Below, one piece after another: positions 11,331 to 22,440 of a stretch of DNA of 64,000 nt. The stretch is from Pseudophaeomoniella oleicola (lineage: Eukaryota > Ascomycota > Eurotiomycetes > Phaeomoniellales > Phaeomoniellaceae). The stretch is from contig QWDQ01000027.1 in the NCBI GenBank assembly GCA_003868215.1, positions 186,001 to 250,000 on the forward strand, given 5' to 3'. The position numbers and the translations under genes are program-made. Position 1 is the stretch's first letter. Every line of letters starts with the position of its first letter. The notes under the pieces were generated by a model. It worked only from the letters and a program-made list of their open reading frames with translations, was not told the DNA's origin and did no database searches.

Positions 11331-13115
11331 TCGACACGGATTCCTATTCTCTTCCTTGGTACATGGATTTGGTTTTACCGAACGCAAAGATCCCATTCGA
11401 TCCAAAGCTCGACATTGAACCCTTGTCAACGTTTCCAGCGAGCATACAGCATGCTTTACCGCGTTACGAGTGATGCAATTCTCTAAATGACAGCATTTCA
11501 GCGATGACTACCATTATTTTTTGAAGAAAACATTTTCTATTTCGCCACAGGTCACCATCATCAGACATCATGAATCCATCTGGGTCACACGGCCTAACTT
11601 GTGATCGCTATACTCATCCAACGGTGCTGTGTCGCCGTGGCATACTGTACCATAATCTGATACCCGGCGCTCGTTATTGCCGCCATTCGCTTGAAAGTCG
11701 AATATCTCGACATTACATTCGCTTGTATATTATTAACAGAGGAAGGATTGAGTCGAATGCTCGAGCTGCCACAGCTTCGGCACAAATCTTGCGGATCCAG
11801 TATACTGTACCAGGATGCGCCGACTCATGGTCTTGTATCGCTTGAACGATCGTGCTTTGATTCGCTTCGAATGCGTATTTTTATGATCCTATTGGGAATG
11901 GCGCCCATCAACACGGTGCATTAGAGCTTTTTTGGTACGCCTTATGTGGCGGACTCTTACGGTTAACGCAGATGGATATATAGATGGTTACGGGTCTTTG
12001 GAGATGATCTTTTCATGCATAGCTCCAAGGGACATGGGTCTAGGCTTTACTGAACGACCACAGCTCAGTGGCTATCTTGGGCGCGGTGTGGTATTGCACC
12101 TTTCAATGGCTTCTAAGCTAATGAGTGGATAGAGGTGCTCAGGGAAGTCACTCGCTATCACTTCTCCCTGACAAGGTGGAAGAGGAAGATAAAGCGTCTA
12201 TTTCAGATGTCTTATATCATCTGATGGGTTTCAAGCGAGGAATCCCTAATAGCTAATGATAATAACAATAACCTCATCACTTCTGGAGTACGTGTCTGTC
12301 ACTCTTTCGTCCGTGATTGATTAACAGTGTAAAGTCTGCCGAATGTCACATGACTTCCATTTCCGAGTCGAAGCCTTGATTATGCCATACGATCGATTGT
12401 TCTACATAGACAACGTGCTCTACTCGTCTCTGAAGTTCATCATTTAGCAAATTAATCAAGGAAGAGTGTGAGTGACACATCAATGAGTGCATATCGTATC
12501 CATGGTCTTTTCGGACTTCACAAGATGCCTCGGTCTCCAAATCATGACCATGTCACGCAGCCACCATCATTGTTCGTCGTCCCACGCCCCATGCCCAGAT
12601 GACTATGTACCACTACAAATTGCCCACCTGCCGACCACAGACGTCGTCAGAGTACTTGTACATTAAAGCGTCGTGGTCATAGCTTCCTTTGTATTGCTTG
12701 CGGCTTGTCATAAGCATGGTCTATGGTCTCATGAGGTTGTTCCAGATCCCAAGTCATAAGCCATGTTGAAACGGAGAATGCTCCTGATAAATTCCTTATG
12801 AAGTTCAAGTCTTGGAAGGGCGTCTGTAGGAACTCTTCTCCCCGGGATTGAACACCAGGAAATGACTGATCCAAGGCAGGAACGGACGCTTCCAACGTTC
12901 GCGAATGCGATAGTATCAAATCAGAATGACAGGGGACGATGTGAGTGGAATAGTACATCTCAAGTGTATAGTTATGTACTGATCCGAGATCAGCTCCAGC
13001 TCGGCCATCGGATGCCAGTACATTCGTGGAGCCACCTTATCATACCACTGGTACCAACCAAGCATCACATCATGTAATTTCGGCTCACCGTATACAGGTC
13101 TAGAGGATTGTAAGG
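11331..13115. other. Spacer, partly unresolved
   Basis: From 11331 to about 12650 I see no coding signal. Between about 12677 and 13339 the minus strand carries three consecutive open frames in different phases, while the plus strand carries possible 5' exons of the CorA-like gene. I could not decide between these readings, so no gene is called on the minus strand. Confidence 0.45.
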
Positions 13116-15820
13116 ATGACAGCAGCAAATCATACGTCGGCAAAAGTAGCAGCAACAGTTCGAATTCTTTCAGAGCAAGCAGTCCACCTGTCGAATGGGG
13201 ACCCAAAGAACTCAATAGACCATGCCCCAAACATGGACGTGTTGGTATCTTTCAAGCCAAGGCTCCGGGTACGTGAGAAGAAATCGCGATCGATGTTGAA
13301 GTGCTCAGCTAATCTCGGCCTTAGAGAATGGTAGACCAAACAAGAAGCTTCGGTCGATGTACCTTCAAGTCCTGAATCGCCAGGCGTTGGCGGACTACCT
13401 CCAGAAGACGAGAGAAAGTAGCGATGATGTCCTGTTTCACATTTTTCATATACAGAACGCTCATTGGGCTCTTGATATGCTAAGCAAAGAGTTTGGAATG
13501 GGCAAAAATCCTACTGGCGCTGAGTTTCTCAAATATGCTCGCTACAAGCGACAGGATCCCGGAGGAAAGCCTTACCTCATGGGGAAATCCTGGCCATTAC
13601 AAACGAACGAGGAAAGCGGCACAAGGCAGATGTATCTGAGCTTCGACTATTTGAAGGAATATTGCGTCACAGACCCATTGTCTGCAAGGCCAAATCAGGG
13701 AGCAGATCGAATGACGGAGTTATATCGATACGATGATGAAGGTACGTACCTTGCTACAGCAAGCTTCCAGTGACTGATTCATGCCAGGAAACACTTCATA
13801 CGGCTATGACCTAGCAGTACAGCGACTGAGCTGCTTCTTCCAGCACAAGAGCACGCATTGGATGAAAGCAGTGGACGTTGTTCAATACATGCGAGACGAA
13901 TATGACGACGTCAACGCTTTGTCGGAGTCGATCCGGACGGAGCACGCGAAAGGTAGCCACGACACCGATGCTGCTATCATATTCGAGGAGTCAAGGTCCT
14001 TCTCTGTCAATGACACCCTTGTACCAGCTCGAGCAACCGCTGAGAAGAACTGGTTGAGGCTGTGTAAGAATACAACCCATATGGACGGCGACGTGAAAGA
14101 TGATACGTACTTTTATCCAAAGTTCGTCCGTACTGTCCTTGACGATATCTTCAACCACTTGACACGATCATGGGAGAGTGTCTTGGACCTTGCGAGCGAG
14201 CACCAAACAATACTAGAGAACAAGCTTTATGATCAGCCGGCAGACGAATCGCGCGCATCCGAGCTCTGGATAAATTCATTCCAATGGCTGCGAATAGAGA
14301 AATTGATGGCTCAACATAAAAATCTGGCCAAGATACTGAAAGCTCACGCTAATGCTCTGACTGAGGATGTCCGGTTACCGGCTGAAATCAAGTTTCTTTC
14401 TGAAGCACCGAACGAATTGGACCGTCTCAGCAAAATCCTGGAAAGCAATCTTGTCAAATCCACCGAAAATCTGATCACACTCCTATACCAAAGCGTATCC
14501 ATCAGGGATAGCCGAAGATCATTCGAACTAAATGCCAGTATGGCACGCCTTAGTTGGATAACCTTTGTCTTCCTTCCCTTGACCGCCGTCGCAACCTTCT
14601 TCGGAATGAACACTACTTGGGTGAAAGACTATCCGGATCTTAAGTGGTACGGAATATTAGCATCTGCCCTGTTCGGCCTTGTCTTCCTGGTTTGGGCTAT
14701 CATCAAATTTCTACCAGCGAAATTAAAGCGTGACAGGTCTCATCAACGTGGATCCTACGAATCGTTCTTCCACAGTCTGGCAGTCCAGTATCCGAGACTT
14801 TGGTCCAGAGTTGGTCCACGTGAGCATATCATACCAGAGTCACGACTAGGAAAGATACAATGGATGCTGATCAAACATTGGTCACAACCCAAGAAGACGA
14901 TCCTACAGCCAGGCTCGAGTGACGATGACAACAGTGATCTAGATTCGTTCACGAGATGGAGAAGATATCTGATCAGAAGATGGACCAAGAAAATGAAAGT
15001 CTCTGGGGCCGGGCTGACACGACAGATCGAAGATGGCCAATCTGACAATGCAGATCTCATCCCTGCCGCTGCAAGTCCCAGGCCGACAATTGAGTCAGTT
15101 CTTGACACTACCGATTCGGGACACAATAGTCCTTACCCTACTACCGGTAGGCACAAATCCACCAAATCAGCGACGGGTACACGTCTACAGAAATATAGGC
15201 GTCATCATCTGAGCCTCTCACCTCGAAGACGACATAATACCTCACCATACCGCAACGATGGTCTGAACCTCTCACCCAATGGTGCTACAATCGTCGTCAG
15301 CGAGGAAGAGAGAGCAGATCATATCGCTAGATGCGGGAGGGACGGGAAGCCCTGGTGGTGGAGCGGAAATAGAAAGACTGGAAGTTCGAAAGAAGGCGGG
15401 TGGGTTGCGAAGAGGCGAGTGGGGAGCTTTCGAGTACAGAAACAGCAATGTGAGCGAGAGCAAGAGCAAAGTATGTCTGCTAAGTCATCTTCGGCGCTCG
15501 ATGGAACTCATTCATCTCCAGGTCTGGGGCTGGATATGGGAATGGAACTGCACGTCATCCCACCGCCTACACCTGTAGAAGTGCCACCACCGCCACCGCC
15601 ATCACCTCAAGGCTTTCCCATCTCCGAACCATCTCTTCGCCCACCAGATTCTGGTCGCTTTTTTCATATCACCAACCAGCAACAACAGCAACCCGTGTCG
15701 TCTTCCTTCCCATCCATTCATAACCCGTCAGCAACCACCAACGACGGCGACCACGTCTCCGATGCAGGTGTATACGCAGATGACGAAAGAGACGAAGAAG
15801 ACCACGATCATGACGAATAG
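13116..15820 (+). CDS. CorA-like Mg2+ transporter domain protein
   Basis: A membrane protein of the CorA (MIT) family that probably moves Mg2+ or another divalent cation. Coding is firm from about 13325 to 13741 and from 13788 to 15820, joined across a 46-base intron (13742-13787). The second part holds a long cytosolic helical region, then two membrane segments with the CorA signature GMN (about 14605) at the end of the first. The tail of about 350 residues is disordered, rich in Ser, Arg and Pro, and ends in acidic residues. The 5' end is uncertain. An intron ends either at 13308 (CAG) or 13324 (TTAG), both followed by the frame that leads into the exon with Met13357. The start at 13116 is tentative; it pairs with a donor near 13241 or 13269. 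Fungal relatives usually have some tens of residues before the block NRQALADYL. Confidence 0.75.
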
Positions 15821-16820
15821 AGAGAGAGACGAGAGCAATCCTGGGAATGTATCTAGGTCACGGATGGTCATAGTCTTTCATCTAGACAGGTAGAGATAGA
15901 AGGGATAGAGATCATACATGAAGAAGCCCACCCGTTCCAATCCCAATCCTAATCAGCCCCAACCCTCATCATTCTCATCTTCTTTCACAAACCTGCTGGA
16001 AATGAAGAGGGAGGATTATTCATCCAGAGATGAGCAAGCTAAGTAAACCTACCTACCTGGGTACCTAGGTAGCTAGACATAATTTCACAAGGCCAGGCAA
16101 GACTTGGGTAGGGTAGAGAGCAGTGCACGATACACATACATTCCATTTCACTTTCGAATATCTCAATGTCTCAATGTTTTCAATGTTTTTGGTTTTTCTT
16201 TGATTCTTCGTGTCTTTACGTACCTACGTATGCACACAGCCGAGGCACCTAAGGCACGTTATCTACCTACCTAGGTAGTAAAAGCATCAATTGAGCATGC
16301 CACCGCACCGCCCGTGTCCCTTTTTGAGAGAGGAGGGAAAAACAAAAGGCAAAAAAGGACAAACAAAGTTTCAGATCATACAGAAAATTTTCCCCAGTTC
16401 CCATTGCCAATTCCGAAGCCCGATTCGCCCGCGAGATCTGTAGCATGAACTGAACTGAACTTCGCCCTTCCCTTCCTCTGACAGGAGCAGTAGTAGGAGA
16501 AGAAGAAGGAGGAGGAGGAGGAGGAGGCTTCAAGCAATTTGCAAGCTCGATAGCCTCATAAATACAGGAGAAAAAAGAGAGAAAGAAAAAGTGTCTGTCT
16601 GAACACCGCGAGAAAGGGACGTGCGATCGTATTCTTGATCGGTCATTGCTTTCTCCCGCTGCCAAGCTTCCTTGTGCGCCGTTAACTCCGGATCCATAGC
16701 ACAATTTGATGTTGGAAAGTCGTCATTTAGAAAAGAGAAGGAAAAAAAGGGATGTACATGATCCGCGTGAAATCTAACCTCCCGTATCAGAGAAAGAAAT
16801 GAGAAAAAGTTAGAAAAATC
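15821..16820. other. Convergent 3' spacer with simple repeats
   Basis: This lies between the stops of the CorA-like gene (+) and TAF12 (-). It contains TACC/TAGG runs around 16048-16075 and 16215-16275, and a GGA-type tract near 16500-16525. A 145-codon minus-strand frame (16267-16704) is low in complexity and looks like chance. Confidence 0.6.
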
Positions 16821-18722
16821 TCATTCGGTGCCCTTTCCAGAACCCATTGTTCCACTTCCAGTAACCTTCGCAGCACCAACTGCTCCCATCTTTTGGAGAT
16901 ATTCGACATTTGGGTGGGCACGGCGTACAGTTCTGATCTCGTCGGTGCTGTAGCCGGGGATACGGATGTTGTATTGGCGTTCGAGGATGACTTGAACGTC
17001 ACGGATGTCGAGTGACGATTGACCACGGAGCTTGGCGAGACGGCAGGATGATGTGATCAAATCGTCAACGAAGGTGTCGGCAAGGGAGAGAAGAATCTGT
17101 AGATAGAGCGCAATTGTCAGTTTGAACCGGTCAAGATTTGCATGATGAAAGGTAGGAAAACAGGTCAAGTCAAATATCAATGGGCTTACCTCTTCGGCTT
17201 CGGGGGAAAGTTGGTCTCCATCTTCTGGACCCGATCCTGTGATCTCTCTGACAAGCTCATTCAACTTGTTCTTCGACAATACTCTCTCGTTTCCGGCACC
17301 TTCAAGAACATAGCCAGGCATTTTCGGAATAGCTGGTTGACCCATTTGACCCATTGCGCCGATGCTTGGTCCTCCTGTCAAAGTTGGACGTGCTGGAGCC
17401 ATAGGGACGGGTTCGGGAGCTTTGGTGTTGATCTGAGGAGAGATTTTCATTTGGTCTTTGGTTTTGGCGAAGTTGGTGGTTTGCATGTGAGGTGGATGAC
17501 CGTGAACAGTAGTTGCAGACTGTGGAGTATGTTGGCCGCCCCCTGCTTGATACTTTTGAGCGGCTTGTTGAACTGCACCAGCTTGGGTGAGAGGTTGTGG
17601 ACGTCCAGCAGTGACGTTGTGCAATTGTTGTTGCTGTTGTTGAATCGCTGCTTGAGCTGAACCGGAGAGATCAGTTTGGCTAGGTGTAGCGTTATACGGC
17701 GATTGTGTAACTGATTGATTTGGTGGTGCACTAGTACCTACTGGTTGACCATTTGGTTGTGGCGTCGGCGTTGCTTGATTTGCGGGGCTCATGGCTGACT
17801 GCTGGGCCGCTTGGGCTTGACTTCTAGCTGCACTTACTGCTGATGATATTGTATGTGCAGACGGGCCTTGACCTGCTGGTGGTTGACCTGTTTGAGACCC
17901 AGAATTATCTGCTGCCCCTTCTAGCTGAGGACCACCGGGTGTTGCAACTGCTCCCGTTGCTGCTACGCCTGCACCTTGGACCGGTTGCTGCTGTTGCGCT
18001 GCCGTCGACCCTTCTCGGAACTGATTCTGTTGCTGCTTGAATCGTTCCAAGAACGAAGATGCTTCAGCGACTTGTTTCTTATACTGCGCCATTTTTGCCT
18101 GGACTTGTTGCATCTCATGCGGTTGCAGTGGATTACCAGCAGCTTCTCTTGATTGAACCATCTTTTGAAACTCGCTCATCTTCGCCCTTCCTACTTCTAA
18201 ACGTTGTAATGCTTGCCCAAATCTTGATCGTGCTTCCCTCAGCCATTCTGCAGCTTGAGGAGTTCCCTGCTTTACTGTTGGAGGATATACAATCGGATAC
18301 GAATTTACCCGGGCCTGGACACCGGGATTGAGTTGACTGAAGTCGGTTATAGAACCTTGACTGGGTGGCTGTTGGCCGGTCGGCGCAGTACTTGCCGTCT
18401 GGGCAGCCTGAGCTTGTGCAGCTTGTGCAGCTTGTGCCGCTTGTACATTTGCTTGTTGCCTCGACGCCTGCCATGTCCTCATGCCGTTCATGAGTGTCTT
18501 CGAAATTTGCGAGAGCTTGCCGTACGCCTTGGTCCAATTCTCACTGTTCTGAGGCTGGCTGTTCACAGCGTCCCATAATCTCTGGACCATCTGTTCATAT
18601 TGTTGTTTCTGGAGATCATTCAGATGTGGTAATTTCTTCACTTGCTCAGCGCGGATGAGAGCAGCTTGCTGATTAGGCTGCAACGGTTGCTGAGATTGCT
18701 GTGGCTGTCCGGAACCGTCCAT
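16821..18722 (-). CDS. taf12: Transcription initiation factor TFIID subunit 12
   Basis: A histone-fold subunit of TFIID and SAGA that pairs with TAF4 (and with Ada1 in SAGA). The exons are 18722-17190 and 17096-16821. The 93-base intron (17189-17097) has a GTAAGC donor and CTACAG acceptor, and the spliced protein has 602 residues. The long N-terminal part is Gln-, Ala- and Pro-rich and disordered. The histone fold spans about residues 483-560: LSKNKLNELVREITG, then ILLSLADTFVDDLI, then SSLDIRDVQVILERQYNIRIPG, as expected of TAF12. The start at MDGSG is chosen because the open frame upstream, back to 18848, has no family character. The intron is a multiple of three and contains no stop, so retention would insert 31 residues within the fold. 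Confidence 0.93.
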   Translation of the reverse strand: MDGSGQPQQSQQPLQPNQQAALIRAEQVKKLPHLNDLQKQQYEQMVQRLWDAVNSQPQNSENWTKAYGKLSQISKTLMNGMRTWQASRQQANVQAAQAAQAAQAQAAQTASTAPTGQQPPSQGSITDFSQLNPGVQARVNSYPIVYPPTVKQGTPQAAEWLREARSRFGQALQRLEVGRAKMSEFQKMVQSREAAGNPLQPHEMQQVQAKMAQYKKQVAEASSFLERFKQQQNQFREGSTAAQQQQPVQGAGVAATGAVATPGGPQLEGAADNSGSQTGQPPAGQGPSAHTISSAVSAARSQAQAAQQSAMSPANQATPTPQPNGQPVGTSAPPNQSVTQSPYNATPSQTDLSGSAQAAIQQQQQQLHNVTAGRPQPLTQAGAVQQAAQKYQAGGGQHTPQSATTVHGHPPHMQTTNFAKTKDQMKISPQINTKAPEPVPMAPARPTLTGGPSIGAMGQMGQPAIPKMPGYVLEGAGNERVLSKNKLNELVREITGSGPEDGDQLSPEAEEVSPLIFDLTCFPTFHHANLDRFKLTIALYLQILLSLADTFVDDLITSSCRLAKLRGQSSLDIRDVQVILERQYNIRIPGYSTDEIRTVRRAHPNVEYLQKMGAVGAAKVTGSGTMGSGKGTE

Positions 18723-20720
18723 CTTGACGTCGAGAGGTGTGATGCGTGTCTCTAGATTCGCTTCGCTTCTGCAACAATGAACTATATGCGGATCTCTGAA
18801 GGGTGTTTCTAAACAGTCGACGAAAGCGATGTCGCTTGGGTAGAACAACAGTATGATTCGGCTGTGAGAAGACTATGGTTTGTCGCAAATCGCGGGCGTG
18901 TGGTACTGAGTTTATGGGAGTATGGGAAGATTAGGAGATGTATGCCCCTGCCGAGTGATGGAGCAGGTGAGTTGCTCACAGGCGAGTGAATATGCGCCAC
19001 TGAACACCAACCTCAGCAACGCTGCAGATGAGTGTTTCAAAGACAACTGTTGTCTGCGCTTGCGCTTGATGGCATATTTGAAGTTCACATTCGGACAAGG
19101 TTGGGCCGGCCGTTCCTTGGCACATCGGAACTTAGTTTGTGGGGTCAACTACTACGTACCAGGATCCAATGCCAAATGTGACTTCAATCCAATATTGCTT
19201 CACTACTTCTACTTCTACAGGGGAGGCGCGCAATTCCACCAAGGGGTAGTCAACGGTCATCGGTCTATCTAGGACTCCTTTATCGTGTTGACGTCGTTAC
19301 CATGTGAGGCGAAGGAAATCCAAGTCCCCTCTCCCACAACTTCGTTGATTCCGACACTCCAAGAATCGCTTTTGCATTACGAGATCTCTTGCGACCACCA
19401 GTTCTTTGTATACATCATAAATTAGACTCAATCAAAGATGTCCATGGCTCAAAAAGGGTTCATAATGCTACCAGCGTTGCATTCGATCATAGACGGTGGG
19501 TGTAAGTGCCTCAAGCGAAATAGAAAATGGTAGTTGCTTATGAATTGTAGTTGATAGTCGAGGTATACTGGTAGCTCCTGCTTATTCCGCCATAGAGGAG
19601 TGCAGCATTGATGGAAGATTGGGTTCTAGCTACCAGTAAAGAATACATGGACCGTCATGATGGACTAAGACACCAATTAGCCTTGTCTAGTCGGGACACC
19701 CTTCCTAAGAGCCTGAGATGTGGGCTGCCATTTGCTGTTCCAGACCGGTGAAGCCAAAACAGTACAGCGGATATTGGACCAATCAAGGTCTGATACATTA
19801 GAGGGACAAAAGGTTCCTATGTGTACCCCACCTCAGCCTAGGGTATATAATATAAAGTTGAGCAAATATTTCCATCGCCCAGGTAGTAGAGTGGTCAGGT
19901 CAAACCAGCATCGAGCTGGAGGCGCCCTCTACCCCAACGAGTACGAATACGAAACCGAAAACACCAACCCCGAGTTCGATCCCCGAAGCAGTCAACAATT
20001 ACCAACCGAATCCAACACACAAACCGAAAACCGCCAAAAATCTCTCGACGAATAGGGATTCTCCTGACACTGCTCTTAGCCCTCCTTGAGAGGACTGAGA
20101 GTAGTGATCAAGGTTTTGCTATTTTGTTGGACCTTATTATCATTATCAGTACTTCTTTCCTCTCTTCCTTGCTTCCATTTTGTTTCTTTTTTACTACCAG
20201 CAAAGTTTGGCCGCAAATATGTTTACATACCATGTCTCTAAATAACTACATCTGACCAGCTAGCGACCTTGCTGAATGCCTTGATCTATTCTACCTTTGA
20301 ACACAGTGATGCGAGCTGTCTCAAGGTATACACAAGGGTTTCCTCTATTCGTTATATATGCTTTACTTTAGCTAAAACAACCGACTACTACTACAGTGAC
20401 AGTGTCTCAGATCTGGAATCCGAAACATTTGCGCAAGATCTACCAACGAACATTGGCTGTACAACTGTCAAGGTCATTCCCGCGCAGCATCTTCAGTCGC
20501 TTGTCTCTCCACTTGCTATACATTTAGAAGACGCCGCTCAGCGACACGGCGACACGAAGGTCATACCGCCCAAGGGAAGCAATTATTTCAAGACAATTGG
20601 TCATTGCTTACAAGATGATGAAGCCACAGAGACACGATACCACGAATGCTGCTTATCTATTGAGGCGCAAGTGGTCATTCAGATTGTCGCCGTATACCTA
20701 GGGCTATATTCCTATGACTT
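18723..20720. other. Spacer with no recognised gene
   Basis: The TAF12 promoter lies at its left end. Frames at 19720-20055 (111 codons) and 20269-20817 (182 codons) on the plus strand match no family; the second runs into the antisense of the NmrA-like gene. Around 19880-19990 there is a good Pol III A-box match and a weaker B-box match, but no tRNA fold. Confidence 0.5.
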
Positions 20721-21738
20721 CTACGCATCGCCCACGATCCCTTCCAATGTCTTGGTGAGGTCCTCGTCAACCGGCAGACCAAGCTCTTTGTTCCAGACCT
20801 TCTCTTCAGTCTCATAATTCGCTTTCAACCCCACCGTGTTCCCAAGCGTCGAAGCCTGAGCAAGAAAGAGGAATCCCATGAAGTTTCCTTGGCCTATCAA
20901 ATCATGCGCCGTCTTGACTTGAGCTTCTGTTGTAGTGTTGGTTATTTTCCATTCTGCGGATGATACTGATTTGAGGACTTTCAAGATCTCGTTCTGAGTT
21001 GTCGTGAGAGAGGCTATATGGATGTATTGATTCGCTGTCTCCGCGGAACGTTCCAAAACAGAAACAAGTGCCTGACGCGCTGTAGCCATGTTTGTTGCTG
21101 AGAAGCGCGTGTTTCCGCCGTCCCAGATGGTTGCACTGTGGTCTGACAGATTAAAGCCAAATATGCCTTGTTGCATACCCTACGTTGCTCTTGTCAGTCA
21201 GGGTTACCTTCAAGCTGAGAGTTCATTACTTACCCAGTCAAAGAGAAAGCCGACGGCAATCGCAGTCCAGGTCAAGCCTTCCTTTTCCTTCTCGATCAGA
21301 TACTCAACAACATCCCATTTCACCTTGAAGATCGGCACCAGTTCCCTAACGGCTTCATTGTCCGTATGAATAGAAAACTCTGACGGCATGAATCTTTTCA
21401 CGCCGGCCTTGATCGAGAGATCAATCAGCTTCTTCTGATCAGTGAAAGCGGTGGGCCCGAGAGCTGAGACGACTGCATCCTTTCCCTTGAGGACGGAAAG
21501 GAGGTCATCGTCGCTCATGTCGGTCTTGTGAACTTGAACACCAGCAGGGAAGGTGGCATCGCTAGCCGTCCGGCTGACTGCGGTGACGTTGAAGGTTTTG
21601 GCATCCAAAAGAGCGCTCAACAAAGGAGTACCGATGTTACCTGATGCCTGGAGGAATGGTCAGCACACATAACATTAGTCTAGATTAGAGTGGACATCGT
21701 ACCCCAAAGAAGACAATGTTTTTGAGCTGTTGAGACAT
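20721..21738 (-). CDS. NmrA-like / isoflavone-reductase-like NAD(P)-binding protein
   Basis: A 302-residue Rossmann-fold protein of the atypical short-chain dehydrogenase group. The exons are 21738-21703, 21647-21234 and 21179-20721; the introns are 55 and 54 bases, both phase 0. The first exon gives MSQQLKNIVFFG, and the splice completes the dinucleotide motif GASGNIG (residues 12-18). Later family marks include VVSALGP, GVKRFMPSEFS and an NTRFSATNMA-like stretch. Members are either redox sensors (NmrA) or reductases of phenolic compounds. The sequence does not tell which, and the substrate is unknown. The gene stands alone. Confidence 0.88.
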
Positions 21739-22440
21739 TTTGTCTAGGTTGCAGCTCTTAGGAAATGTATCCAGAAAATGTGAAAAGTTTCGATAGTAGA
21801 CTGAACAATGGTGATCACCATCACCCTCTACACTCCAGCGGACATGCATCGCATATTTATATTCCTACTGTCCACAGCTGAACAACCAGCATCACTCCCA
21901 AACACCAAACAGTTCCCACCCACCTCCAACTTAGTCACGCCGGTCAGTCCATCCCACCATTCCATAGCCCAGAGCGAAACCCCCTCTTCGCGTGCTTTGT
22001 CATACCTAACCCTGCGTCGTGGTAGCGAAATCGCGGTACTACCGAATGTTGTAAGGGAGATTATTTGATCTGATTGGTTGGGGCGGAGCGGAGCGGCGCG
22101 GCGCGGTGCGGTGCTTTACCAACCCCACCCGCTTTGATAATCTTCCCCGGGAGGAGTTACAAACATGCTAATTATCCTCATCCAATTCGGTGAATTTAGT
22201 GATCCTTCCTTTTGAGACGAGGCATGGTTGATTTGTAATGATAAATGCCGGGACCCAGTCTTTGAGAGAACTTGTGGTTGGGCTCTGGGAACGCTACTAA
22301 TTACATTACTGTTGGTCAACGGTGTTATGCAAAGTAAGAGAAGAGACGGTAATTGTAGGGGAAGTCCTGTGTCCGATACTAAATTTTCCATACTTCTACA
22401 TGGTCAACCATCAATCATCAGTAATGTATATATCGCTATC
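21739..22440. other. Spacer between NmrA-like gene and UGGT
   Basis: This holds the promoter of the NmrA-like gene and the 3' flank of UGGT. A short GC-rich run of GCGGA/GCGGC units lies at about 22083-22113. No gene is seen. Confidence 0.6.

Noticed and set aside
19860-19995. Candidate tRNA gene
   Set aside because: The T-arm would not pair (CCGAG against CCCGA around TTCGATC), and no acceptor stem can be formed. Only box-like words remain.
20269-20817. 182-codon plus-strand frame
   Set aside because: It has no similarity to known families and runs into the antisense of the NmrA-like gene.
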